From Nanobdellota archaeon (GTDB lineage Archaea; Nanoarchaeota; Nanoarchaeia; Parvarchaeales; Parvarchaeaceae), in assembly GCA_021852135.1 (NCBI GenBank), contig JAJZOB010000006.1, positions 1 through 26,256 of the forward strand: a stretch of DNA of 26,256 bases, in the 5' to 3' direction. The translations under genes were made by a program, and so were the position numbers. Within the stretch, counting starts at the first letter, position 1. Each line of letters starts with the position of its first letter. The notes under the pieces are model-generated. The model ran no database searches. It saw only the letters and a list, made by a program, of their open reading frames with translations, and had not been told where the DNA came from. Positions 7,240 to 14,392 of this stretch are shown here, in pieces.

Positions 7240-7824
7240 ATGGAAAGGAAAGTTTATACTGAAATCAAGGAAATAGTAAATCCAGAACATACTGCACTTA
7301 TAGTGTGGGATGTACAGAAAATGCTGGTGAACAACATATACAACAAGGAAGAATTTCTTAAAAACATTAATGAACTGATAGAAAGCGCAAGAACTAAAGG
7401 GATGCCAATATTCTTTACAAGGATTACGCCATTGCCGAAGGAATTTGAATCTCCTGCTAGAAAGTACTCTTCAAGCAAAATGAAGTTCAACCTTTCGCAA
7501 CTACCTAAAGAAATGTTTGACTTAGCTATTGAACCTAAAAGCAATGAAATAGTCATAAACAAAAACACTGCAAGCATATTCATAGGCACAAATTTCGAGC
7601 TTATGTGTAGAAATGCAGGTATTGAAACATTGATAATCGCAGGAATAGCAACTGAAATAGGGGTTGAATCTACGGCAAGAGATGCAGCAAACCGAGGCTT
7701 TTATGTAGTTGTAGATTCAAATGCCTCTTCTTCAAGTGACAAAGAAGCTCATGAAAGATCCCTTGAGAACATGAAAAAGCTTTTTGATGTTCTATCTACT
7801 GAGGATATAATAAAGGCGCTTTGA
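7240..7824 (+). CDS. Isochorismatase-family hydrolase (catalytic Cys replaced by Gly)
   Basis: A 194-aa cysteine-hydrolase-fold protein. The family landmarks are ALIVWDVQ (Asp24), INKNTASIFIGT (Lys108) and the cis-peptide segment AGIATEIGVESTARDA (134-149). In nicotinamidases and N-carbamoyl hydrolases the residue at Gly141 is the nucleophilic Cys. A Gly at this place is typical of the isochorismatases EntB and PhzD, which cleave an enol-ether instead of an amide. So an amidase reaction is unlikely, while a true isochorismatase role is not proven because no siderophore or menaquinone genes are nearby. The start at 7240 is preferred over 7225 from the TATA spacing. The stop overlaps the ATG of the YrhK-like gene (TGATG), so the two are coupled. 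Confidence 0.85.
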   Translation: MERKVYTEIKEIVNPEHTALIVWDVQKMLVNNIYNKEEFLKNINELIESARTKGMPIFFTRITPLPKEFESPARKYSSSKMKFNLSQLPKEMFDLAIEPKSNEIVINKNTASIFIGTNFELMCRNAGIETLIIAGIATEIGVESTARDAANRGFYVVVDSNASSSSDKEAHERSLENMKKLFDVLSTEDIIKAL

Positions 7825-8072
7825 TGGCTTTAAAAAAAGACAGAGATAGGATAAGAAAAAAGATAGAGAGAAATTACAAGGTTTTAGGTTGGATAAACGA
7901 TTTTATGATAGGGTTGGAGTTCTTAATAGGCAGCATAGAATTCCTACCGGGGCACTTGAACACAATAGGAGTTTATCTCTTCATCTTGGGCAGCTTCCAG
8001 ATATTATTAGTCCCAACGATAAGGATATCAAGGGACATACACTTGAAACTTAGACTAAAAAACCATAAATAG
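7824..8072 (+). CDS. YrhK-like small membrane protein
   Basis: An 82-aa protein with a basic N-terminus and two hydrophobic segments. It matches the YrhK domain pattern: a short polar lead, then GWINDFMIGLEFLIGSIEFL, then GVYLFILGSFQILLVPTIR. YrhK proteins are widespread two-helix membrane proteins of unknown function. ATG 7824 overlaps the TGA of the hydrolase gene, so the preceding TTG at 7821 is not needed. The coupling suggests the hydrolase and this protein are made together. The archaeal TATA box for the next gene overlaps its last codons. Confidence 0.75.
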   Translation: MALKKDRDRIRKKIERNYKVLGWINDFMIGLEFLIGSIEFLPGHLNTIGVYLFILGSFQILLVPTIRISRDIHLKLRLKNHK

Positions 8073-8092
8073 AATCAACAACTTAAACAAAT

Positions 8093-8986
8093 ATGGAAAC
8101 AAAGGAATTCAATAAGACAAAAAGCAAACTTTCTATTATCGGAGTTGGCACTTGGCAGCTTAGCAGCAACAGAGAAGAGAACGTGAAAGCAATAAAATAT
8201 GCAATAGACAACGGAGTAAACTTCATAGATACCGCAGAGATGTATAATACCGAGGACATTGTCGGAGAGGCAATTAAAGGCTATGAAAGAGATAAGCTCT
8301 TCATCGCAAGCAAGGTGTGGCCCACGCATTTTAAATATGAAGATGTAATAAAGGCATGCGAAGCCAGCCTAAAGAAGATAGGAACAGATTATTTAGACTT
8401 ATACCAATTGCATTGGCCTAACAAATCGGTTTCAATAAAAGAGACAATGCAAGCGATGGAAAAGCTAGTAGATGAAGGAAAGATAAAGAACATAGGAATA
8501 AGCAACTTTTCGCTTGATGAGATGAAGGAAGCACAGGCCGTTATGTCAAAGCATGAGATAGCATCTAATCAAGTAGAATACAGCATAGTTACAAGAGACA
8601 TAGAAAAAACGGGAGTGTTCGATTACTGCAAAGAAAATCACATTGCGGTAATAGCTTATAGTCCATTATCTCACGGAAAGATCTTTGATAACAAAGAACT
8701 GCTTGCCGATATTAGTAAGATATCAAGTAAATACGGAAAGACTCCTGCGCAGGTGGCATTAAGCTGGCTAGTTCACAGAGACAATACATTCCCGATACCA
8801 AAAGCAAGTAATCCAGCTCACATGAAAGAAGACCTTGAAGCGGCTAAAATAAAGCTTAATAAAGAAGACCTAGATTTTCTTTCAAGTTTGGAAGGAAAAT
8901 ACTACACTGAGCCGATAGCAAAACAGCATAAAAAGAATGAAGACAAGATAAACAGCTATAATTTCAAGGAAGAGAAGATAAACTAA
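8093..8986 (+). CDS. Aldo/keto reductase
   Basis: A 297-aa NAD(P)H-dependent (beta/alpha)8-barrel oxidoreductase of normal family length. The catalytic tetrad is complete: Asp46 and Tyr51 in GVNFIDTAEMYN, Lys74 in ASKVW, His107 in YQLHWP. The C-terminal IPKASNPAHMKEDLEAA is the cofactor phosphate-binding segment of the 2,5-diketogluconate-reductase branch. It would reduce aldehydes or ketones in the cytoplasm; the substrate is unknown. A TATA-like box CCATAAATAG (8063-8072) lies 25 nt before the ATG. The HxlR-type regulator starts 32 nt after it, a pairing often seen where such regulators control carbonyl or quinone detoxification. Confidence 0.92.
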   Translation: METKEFNKTKSKLSIIGVGTWQLSSNREENVKAIKYAIDNGVNFIDTAEMYNTEDIVGEAIKGYERDKLFIASKVWPTHFKYEDVIKACEASLKKIGTDYLDLYQLHWPNKSVSIKETMQAMEKLVDEGKIKNIGISNFSLDEMKEAQAVMSKHEIASNQVEYSIVTRDIEKTGVFDYCKENHIAVIAYSPLSHGKIFDNKELLADISKISSKYGKTPAQVALSWLVHRDNTFPIPKASNPAHMKEDLEAAKIKLNKEDLDFLSSLEGKYYTEPIAKQHKKNEDKINSYNFKEEKIN

Positions 8987-9018
8987 ATGCATTAAAGCAG
9001 AGAAAATCAATAATTTAT

Positions 9019-9396
9019 ATGGCATGCAATACTTTAGACCTTTTGAATGTGCTTGGAAAGAAGTGGGACGCAACAGTATTAGAGGAAATAACCAAAAATG
9101 ATGGCATAAACTTCGACAAGCTGCTTTCATTGAATCCTAAGATATACCCTAAAACGCTTAATAAAGCGTTAAATGATTTAGTGAAAAGAGGGCTCATAAC
9201 CAAGAAGGTATCATATAACAATAACATGAAAAGGAGTGAATACAGCATGACTGAAACTGGCAAATCACTAGTTTCTGCATTTGAAACATTTAAAAAAGTC
9301 AATTGCAATGGTTCAGAAAGCGTTAAGAACTGCGGAGAATGCCAAAATGGACCAAACGGTAATAACCAAGAAGTTAGCAATCCTATAAAAATATAA
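9019..9396 (+). CDS. HxlR/MarR-like winged-helix regulator with extra cysteines
   Basis: A 125-aa transcription factor. The HxlR winged helix fills residues 1-90: C3, LLNVLGKKWDATVLEEI, the recognition helix region KTLNKALNDLVKRGLI and the wing ending YSMTETGKSLV. Cys3 matches the conserved N-terminal cysteine that senses thiol-reactive species in YodB/HypR-type members. An unusual tail carries Cys96 and a CGEC pair (Cys105, Cys108), which could bind metal or form disulfides. No in-frame start lies further upstream near a TATA box; TAAATGCATTAAA at about 8984-8996 is a possible promoter. It lies between the aldo/keto reductase and the cytochrome b gene, both plausible targets. Confidence 0.85.
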   Translation: MACNTLDLLNVLGKKWDATVLEEITKNDGINFDKLLSLNPKIYPKTLNKALNDLVKRGLITKKVSYNNNMKRSEYSMTETGKSLVSAFETFKKVNCNGSESVKNCGECQNGPNGNNQEVSNPIKI

Positions 9397-9422
9397 AATA
9401 CCTTTTTAAAATAAGGCAGTAA

Positions 9423-9442
9423 AGCTGCATTTTTTTGCAGTT
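9423..9442 (+). promoter_or_regulatory. Dyad/hairpin just upstream of the cytochrome b TATA box
   Basis: AGCTGCA-TTTTTT-TGCAGTT pairs over 7 positions including one G-T wobble. It ends 4 nt before the TATA box of the cytochrome b gene. It could be an operator for the HxlR-type protein encoded just before it, or a terminator for that gene. The T-run is in the loop instead of after the stem, which favours the operator reading. Confidence 0.4.
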
Positions 9443-9446
9443 GAAC

Positions 9447-9455
9447 TATTTATAG
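9447..9455 (+). promoter_or_regulatory. TATA box of cytochrome b gene
   Basis: TATTTATAG is centred 29 nt before ATG 9480, with no ribosome site. A dyad directly abuts its upstream side. Confidence 0.5.
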
Positions 9456-9479
9456 GGATAATTAGTTATTTGATAAGGT

Positions 9480-10913
9480 ATGGACAAGGATAAAAAAGGC
9501 AATAGCTCATTTTTTAGCCCTTTGATCGATTTAATGCATGATCAGTACATAAAATATGTGCCATCTTATGGCAACAGCTTCTTTTTCACGATAGGAATAT
9601 ACCTTTTAGAATTATTCGTAATATTGGCAATAAGCGGCATGATAATGCTAATTTTTGGCCCTTACTGGTGGGATACTACTGCAATCGGTACCTTCTTCCG
9701 AAGCTTACATTTATGGGCAGCAGAAGCCTTTGTGACATTGATGTTTATCCATCTTTTCGTTAATTTTTCAACGTCTGCATTCAGAAAGAAAAAGCTTGTT
9801 TGGATGATTGGCAGTGTGCTTCTTCTTTTGGTTTTACTAGAATTTGCATTTGGTATAGGAGTTCAAGGGGGGCTGCTTTCACAGTGGAACGACAAGGCAG
9901 GTGCGGACCTATGGAATGGCATGGGCTTAGGCTTTTGGGTAAATCCATTGAATCAAGGGGCCGTTTTAGGCTGGCATGTAGCCATAATCCCTATTCTTTT
10001 GATTCTGCTTATGTTTATGCATTATTCATTGGTAAAAAAAGACGGATTAAGCACTCCTTATAGAAAAGACATACCTTATAAGATGGTAAAGGCAGACCAT
10101 AAAAAGATGTACAGAAGAATGATTTATATTTTCATAATAGTATTGGTGTTTGCATTTGTATTCAGCTCACCGTATATAGCACCTTTGACAATTAGTCAGG
10201 CAGCAAATTCTAATCCTTCTGGAGTTGCAACTACTTTGCTGCAGGAATTCAACTTTTCATCGGGGACTGCTACTTACCTTGACAGTATAGATCCGTATAC
10301 TTTTAGTACTAGGGCAGTTTACTTCACAGTTCCATATTACACTTATGTAAACCTTGAAAATAAAACAAATGAACTTTCAATATTTTTTAATGAAAGCCCT
10401 TCGCAACAAAAAGCGCAGTTTATGCAAGCGTATAATTACTTTAGCAACAATGGCTCAATTTCAAGTGCAATGAATTCTCAAAACCCATTAATAATTGCGA
10501 CTGCCAGTTTGACTAAAATGGCGGAATCGGGAGAATATCAATTAGTGGTACAAAATGAAAGCTCCAGTGGATTGGATGAAACGTATGTTTTAAGATTTTT
10601 GTACGATACAGGTGCGTTGACGACTGCTGCAACGCATTATGGCTTAAGGACTGCACAGTGGGGAATGCTAAAGGTAGGCGCACCCCCCTGGTCTATAGAA
10701 TATTGGCTTATACCATACGATGCCCTTGAGATAGCAACATCAAATATTTCATGGTGGAATGACCTTGAGAATGGATTGGTAGCAATAAGCATCTTTTTCA
10801 TATTGATGCTGTTTCCATTTATTCCATATTTGAATAAATTGCCTGATAAACTGAAGATGTACAAGCTGTTTTGGAACAAGTACACAAATCCTGAAATGCG
10901 GAAGAAAAAGTAA
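9480..10913 (+). CDS. Cytochrome b (b6-like) with a large extramembrane loop
   Basis: A 477-aa diheme membrane cytochrome. The four heme ligands are His77 and His91 (14 apart) in SLHLWAAEAFVTLMFIH, and His166 and His181 (15 apart) in GWHVAIIPILLILLMFMH. The 15-residue spacing of the second pair is the b6 type. The N-terminal half has four helices as expected. After a fifth helix (211-231) comes a soluble region of about 190 residues (232-425) with several N-glycosylation sequons. Near its end, GAPPWSIEYWLIPYDAL (400-416) looks like a degenerate Qo-site PEWY motif. Only one further helix (431-450) follows, against three in classical cytochrome b. No Rieske protein is visible in the window. Role: quinol/quinone electron transfer, partner unknown. 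Confidence 0.88.
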   Translation: MDKDKKGNSSFFSPLIDLMHDQYIKYVPSYGNSFFFTIGIYLLELFVILAISGMIMLIFGPYWWDTTAIGTFFRSLHLWAAEAFVTLMFIHLFVNFSTSAFRKKKLVWMIGSVLLLLVLLEFAFGIGVQGGLLSQWNDKAGADLWNGMGLGFWVNPLNQGAVLGWHVAIIPILLILLMFMHYSLVKKDGLSTPYRKDIPYKMVKADHKKMYRRMIYIFIIVLVFAFVFSSPYIAPLTISQAANSNPSGVATTLLQEFNFSSGTATYLDSIDPYTFSTRAVYFTVPYYTYVNLENKTNELSIFFNESPSQQKAQFMQAYNYFSNNGSISSAMNSQNPLIIATASLTKMAESGEYQLVVQNESSSGLDETYVLRFLYDTGALTTAATHYGLRTAQWGMLKVGAPPWSIEYWLIPYDALEIATSNISWWNDLENGLVAISIFFILMLFPFIPYLNKLPDKLKMYKLFWNKYTNPEMRKKK

Positions 10914-10938
10914 AGCCGTAACCAAATGGATAATAAAG

Positions 10939-10948
10939 GTTTATAAAC
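10939..10948 (+). promoter_or_regulatory. TATA box of DUF981 gene
   Basis: GTTTATAAAC is a perfect 10-bp palindrome and a strong TATA element, centred 25 nt before ATG 10969. Confidence 0.55.
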
Positions 10949-10968
10949 AATAAAATATTACATTAATT

Positions 10969-11610
10969 ATGGGATTCGTAGATGAATTGGCATTGGAATT
11001 GTTCTTCGTTGCATTTATCGGATTTCTTATGGATTATACTGTGATTGCTATTTATAGGGATTACAAAGCAAGATATGTAACTAAATCAAATTCAAAATTG
11101 AGCATAGAATCACACTTACAGGGCTCTATATACATGTTTGCGGCTATAGCAGTATTCATTCTTGTAATGGGCTTTTATGGAGAAATGACCTGGAATTTAC
11201 CCGGTGCATATAATTTACTATTCTATGATCCGTTCATAATGTTGGGAATAGTAACCCTTGGATTCGTATTATCAGTTAAATATAATCAGAAATTGCAGTA
11301 CGTTGGACTTATTGCATTATTCATGGGCTTAGTCCTAATAGAATATGGTATTTCCGGTTATAATCTAGGGTATACTAAATCTCCAATAGCACTTCTTGGT
11401 TTGTATACAGCTTTTGGCATTGCAGGAATATTCGCTTATCCAACCACATTGGTAATGGACAAATATAGAGAGAATGGCAGCAATAAACCATTAAATAAAA
11501 GTTGGATCATTTACATAGTAATATTCTTAGTCTTCTTAACATTGGGCTCACTGCTTGCAGCCTATACCGGCGGAGCCGCGATTCCTGCCCACCTCGCAGC
11601 TCCTCCTTAA
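10969..11610 (+). CDS. DUF981-type polytopic membrane protein
   Basis: A 213-aa protein with six or seven hydrophobic helices. The segment GFYGEMTWNLPGAYNLLFYDP (about 69-89) closely follows the DUF981 signature (Y/W-x-LPGPYNILFGDP), an archaeal membrane family without assigned function. A charged loop (DKYRENGSNKPLNKSW) precedes the last helix, and the tail GGAAIPAHLAAPP is unusually Ala/Pro-rich. It has its own strong promoter 55 nt after the cytochrome b stop and is transcribed in the same direction. A role as a partner or quinone-side subunit of the cytochrome is inference from position. Only one His (in AHLA) lies in a hydrophobic context, so it is unlikely to bind heme by itself. Confidence 0.75.
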   Translation: MGFVDELALELFFVAFIGFLMDYTVIAIYRDYKARYVTKSNSKLSIESHLQGSIYMFAAIAVFILVMGFYGEMTWNLPGAYNLLFYDPFIMLGIVTLGFVLSVKYNQKLQYVGLIALFMGLVLIEYGISGYNLGYTKSPIALLGLYTAFGIAGIFAYPTTLVMDKYRENGSNKPLNKSWIIYIVIFLVFLTLGSLLAAYTGGAAIPAHLAAPP

Positions 11611-11645
11611 TTGGTTAACTTTTAGTTTCTAAGGAAGCAAAAACT

Positions 11646-11655
11646 ATTAATATTA
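11646..11655 (+). promoter_or_regulatory. TATA box of nitrilase-fold gene
   Basis: ATTAATATTA is centred 26 nt before ATG 11676, with no ribosome site between. Confidence 0.4.
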
Positions 11656-11675
11656 TTTACTTTCTGATAGAGAAA

Positions 11676-12551
11676 ATGAAAATAGAAATGATCCTTGGGG
11701 CAATGAGCAATATTGAAACCACCCATAATGGAAACCCTTACGAAGTAATAGCGAATATTTACCGTGCTAAAGACAGAGAAATAGATATACTGATAGGGCC
11801 GGAATGGAGCCTTACATCCGCTTCAGGAGTATATGTTCAGAAATTTATCAGAAACAACAAGGCAAAGGATGCAATTAATATGCTGTTCAATGCTCCGGAT
11901 TACTGCGAATATGCACCTAGGGATGCAAAGAAAATACTTGAAGAAAAAATAAATGATGAATCACTGTTTAAAGAGGTTCCGAGAATACCTTACTCGAAAA
12001 GAGAATACGAAAAGCTGTTAAAAGGTCTTAAGATGGCAAGCAGGGGTTCAGATATGCTTATTTTTCCAGGAACTGCCATGTTTTATGATGAAAATAAGGC
12101 GCTGTATAACGTAATGCCAGTGATTAGAAACGGCGAAGTGATAAAAAGCGTTTACAAGTTCAATGATGGCCTCGGTTCAAAATTCAATTTAGAAGGAGCA
12201 TTAAAGTTATATCCCTCTGAAACAAACAATGATGAATATTGCGAAGGGAAATACTCATTATCTTATGGGGAAGACCCAATAGTAAACTTTGAAGGCATAA
12301 ACACTTCGGTTGAGATATGTGCCGATGCGGGGATACTAAAAAAATATGGCATAGATAATTTAGATCTGCAGGTGCTTTCTTCATGTGGTAATTCATCTAC
12401 GGATAGCGTTATAAACAATAGTGGATACATTGCGGCCGTGGATGGATTTAAAGGTGTAGAAATAAATGTGTCCGGTAAATATGCACCGAAGTTAAGACCT
12501 ATCGAAAAATCAAATGATCTACACTTATTTAATTTGCAGTTCGATCTCTAA
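11676..12551 (+). CDS. Carbon-nitrogen hydrolase (nitrilase) superfamily protein, divergent
   Basis: A 291-aa protein with the nitrilase Glu-Lys-Cys triad in recognisable context: Glu43 in ILIGPEWSLTS, Lys161 in SVYKFNDG and Cys215 in TSVEICADAG. The order and spacing fit the alpha-beta-beta-alpha hydrolase fold that cleaves amides, nitriles or carbamoyl groups. The strand leading to the second conserved Glu is replaced by a Lys-rich stretch (about residues 84-120), and the sequence is divergent overall, so the substrate cannot be predicted. The stop overlaps the convergent membrane-protein gene by 4 nt (12548-12551). A pseudo-enzyme is possible but the triad argues against it. Confidence 0.72.
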   Translation: MKIEMILGAMSNIETTHNGNPYEVIANIYRAKDREIDILIGPEWSLTSASGVYVQKFIRNNKAKDAINMLFNAPDYCEYAPRDAKKILEEKINDESLFKEVPRIPYSKREYEKLLKGLKMASRGSDMLIFPGTAMFYDENKALYNVMPVIRNGEVIKSVYKFNDGLGSKFNLEGALKLYPSETNNDEYCEGKYSLSYGEDPIVNFEGINTSVEICADAGILKKYGIDNLDLQVLSSCGNSSTDSVINNSGYIAAVDGFKGVEINVSGKYAPKLRPIEKSNDLHLFNLQFDL

Positions 12552-13108
12552 ACATTTGTTTTGGCGTCTTTCTTTCTATGCAAGTATTCTCTGCCCCAAT
12601 AATATAAAAATGGGGATACACAGATTATTGTAAGCGGTATAAAAGACTGGGCATAGCTCATATTTGCTATTATGTTGTTATAGTTGTTCATTGAAAGATA
12701 ATTATGTAGTGAAACTAGGGATTCGGATCCGCCCATACCAAGATATATACTTCCAAGCATTTGCTTGTCTTTCAAGCCAACTTTTTTATGTATCTTGGAA
12801 GAGAAGATATACATAGAAACGTTCGCTATTATATAGGAACTTATAGCAGAGGGAATTATTCCTATGTAGTTGAACAGCTTTGCCATTATAGGATTCGCTT
12901 CCTGGCCCCCTTGGTATTCCAAGCCAAAATAAGTAAGTATTCTGTCGGAAAACATCGCTGCGCTTTCATAAAGAAACTTAAATTTAACTGCCAGGTTATC
13001 CTTATAGAATTTTTTCAAACCGGAAAAGGCCTTACTAAGGTAATATTTGAGGTTTTTATTCGCATAAACCTCTTTGTTTTCATCGTCGATTATGGAATCT
13101 AAGCCCAT
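12548..13108 (-). CDS. DUF5658-like membrane protein
   Basis: A 186-aa protein with a charged cytoplasmic N-terminal region (1-44) and about four helices. AAMFSDRILTYFGLEYQGGQEANPIMAKL (50-78) carries the D...T....G..E.NP pattern of DUF5658-type archaeal membrane proteins, here with Glu70, Asn72 and Pro73. Its function is unknown. A minus-strand TATA box at 13131-13137 is 26 nt before the ATG and lies over the end of the upstream MFS gene, so it can be transcribed alone. It may still be read through from the transporter gene 15 nt upstream. Confidence 0.65.
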   Translation of the reverse strand: MGLDSIIDDENKEVYANKNLKYYLSKAFSGLKKFYKDNLAVKFKFLYESAAMFSDRILTYFGLEYQGGQEANPIMAKLFNYIGIIPSAISSYIIANVSMYIFSSKIHKKVGLKDKQMLGSIYLGMGGSESLVSLHNYLSMNNYNNIIANMSYAQSFIPLTIICVSPFLYYWGREYLHRKKDAKTNV

Positions 13109-13123
13109 TATACCTTTAAAAAA

Positions 13124-14332
13124 TCATCGCTTATAAACCCTTTTTTTATTTTGAGATAATACTTTAAAGTAGATAAATCCGCCAACTGTTTGGAGAACTC
13201 CCCCAAAAAGAACTGGAAATGGCAGTGAAACATCCATCAAGTAACCGGATAAACCTGAACTTGTCTGTGCCAACCTGTTTGCTAGACCCATCACGCTTGA
13301 TGCCGTCCCATAATCCTGAGAATCCACGCCGCTCATGTTTACTGCACTTCTTGATGGGGAGCCGAAACCCGCTATAAATGAACGGATAGTAAAGAAAAGA
13401 GATGAAAGAATAAACAACGGAGAAAATGCTATTATTATTAGCATCACTCCCTGCAATGCCCTTGTATAAGAGGCAGTAAAAAGCGTGGAAAACCTTGGAG
13501 AATATGCTTTTCTTGAGGCTGCAAATGCGGCAAGCGCAGTAGCTGCATATGAAATAGTATATATTATACCGATAAGGCTACTGTTTACACCGAAACGCAG
13601 TTCAAACCATAGGGGGAGAAGAGGAACTGCCATACCCAATCCCAAACCGTTGAAGGAATTAGCGATGATAACCTTAATAGAGTAGTGTATGCTTTGCCGC
13701 TTCATTACTCTGGTCGTTTTTTTCGGTCTCTTTACCTCTGCGACAAACAATAGTGCGAATAGTGAGATAAAAATCATGAAAGCTGAGAGCCCAAACAATA
13801 TTCTGAAACTGTCTATTATACCCACTGAATTAACAAAAAAAGCCTTGAAATAAAGCATGAGGCTGCCGAATATTGCAAATGCAGAACCAACATACGTAGT
13901 ATCCGCTAGTTTCTTTACTCTCTCTTTGCTATCCTTCCAGTTGCTCACTATCAATGCCGTAGACCCTGGTGAAAAAGTCCCTCTCATTCCTCCCGCAGCA
14001 CCTGCTATTCCTCCAATTATTGCCGCTATGACTATTGCAAAAAAATTCACTGAGAGAGTAAGCAATATCAAGGCCGCGAGTGGAAAAACTTCTCCTATTA
14101 TAAGTGATTTCTTATACCCTATTCTGTCGCCTAAAGCACCAAGAAGTAATGACAGGCCGGCATTGAATGCCATTATGACAAAATATATTATTCCTATTGA
14201 GATTATGTTATAATGTAGTGCAAAAAGGTAAAGGGGCAAGGACAATGTGACAAATATGAGAGCTACGCTTCTAGATGCCCTAGAAACCAGAAAGAACTTG
14301 AATGTCTTTTCTTCCTTGCTTACTCTATTCAT
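13124..14332 (-). CDS. MFS transporter, 12-TM
   Basis: A 402-aa polytopic protein of typical 12-TM MFS size. Motif A is LGALGDRIGYKKS (about residues 64-76). The glycine-rich fourth helix and a long basic central loop (EVKRPKKTTRVMKRQS, about 196-211) separate two six-helix halves. A second motif-A-like segment is not obvious. It belongs to general sugar-phosphate/drug-type MFS proteins and the substrate cannot be assigned. The ATG at 14332 lies 25 nt from a TATATA element that also faces the divergent Nudix-methyltransferase gene, so the two genes may be co-regulated. Confidence 0.88.
   Translation of the reverse strand: MNRVSKEEKTFKFFLVSRASRSVALIFVTLSLPLYLFALHYNIISIGIIYFVIMAFNAGLSLLLGALGDRIGYKKSLIIGEVFPLAALILLTLSVNFFAIVIAAIIGGIAGAAGGMRGTFSPGSTALIVSNWKDSKERVKKLADTTYVGSAFAIFGSLMLYFKAFFVNSVGIIDSFRILFGLSAFMIFISLFALLFVAEVKRPKKTTRVMKRQSIHYSIKVIIANSFNGLGLGMAVPLLPLWFELRFGVNSSLIGIIYTISYAATALAAFAASRKAYSPRFSTLFTASYTRALQGVMLIIIAFSPLFILSSLFFTIRSFIAGFGSPSRSAVNMSGVDSQDYGTASSVMGLANRLAQTSSGLSGYLMDVSLPFPVLFGGVLQTVGGFIYFKVLSQNKKRVYKR
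13131..13137 (-). promoter_or_regulatory. TATA box of the DUF5658-like gene
   Basis: On the minus strand this reads TTTATAA, centred 26 nt before ATG 13108. It lies inside the last codons of the MFS gene. Confidence 0.45.
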
Positions 14333-14350
14333 TCATTTATTATCACAGCA

Positions 14351-14361
14351 TACCGTATATA
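14351..14361. promoter_or_regulatory. Shared divergent TATA element
   Basis: CGTATATATTC is nearly symmetric. Its centre is 25 nt from the minus-strand MFS ATG (14332), an exact leaderless fit. In the plus direction it predicts a start near 14382, 11 nt before ATG 14393. One TATA box may therefore serve both divergent genes. A second weaker box (ACATATTAG, about 14378-14386) could serve an ATG at 14408. Confidence 0.45.
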
Positions 14362-14392
14362 TTCTTTTACCAGTAAAACATATTAGTTTTGT

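Noticed and set aside
9800..10063. 87-codon ORF inside the cytochrome b gene
   Set aside because: It is fully contained in the cytochrome b frame, which has conserved heme ligands. It lacks a start signal and gives a Cys/Arg/Trp-rich shadow-type sequence.
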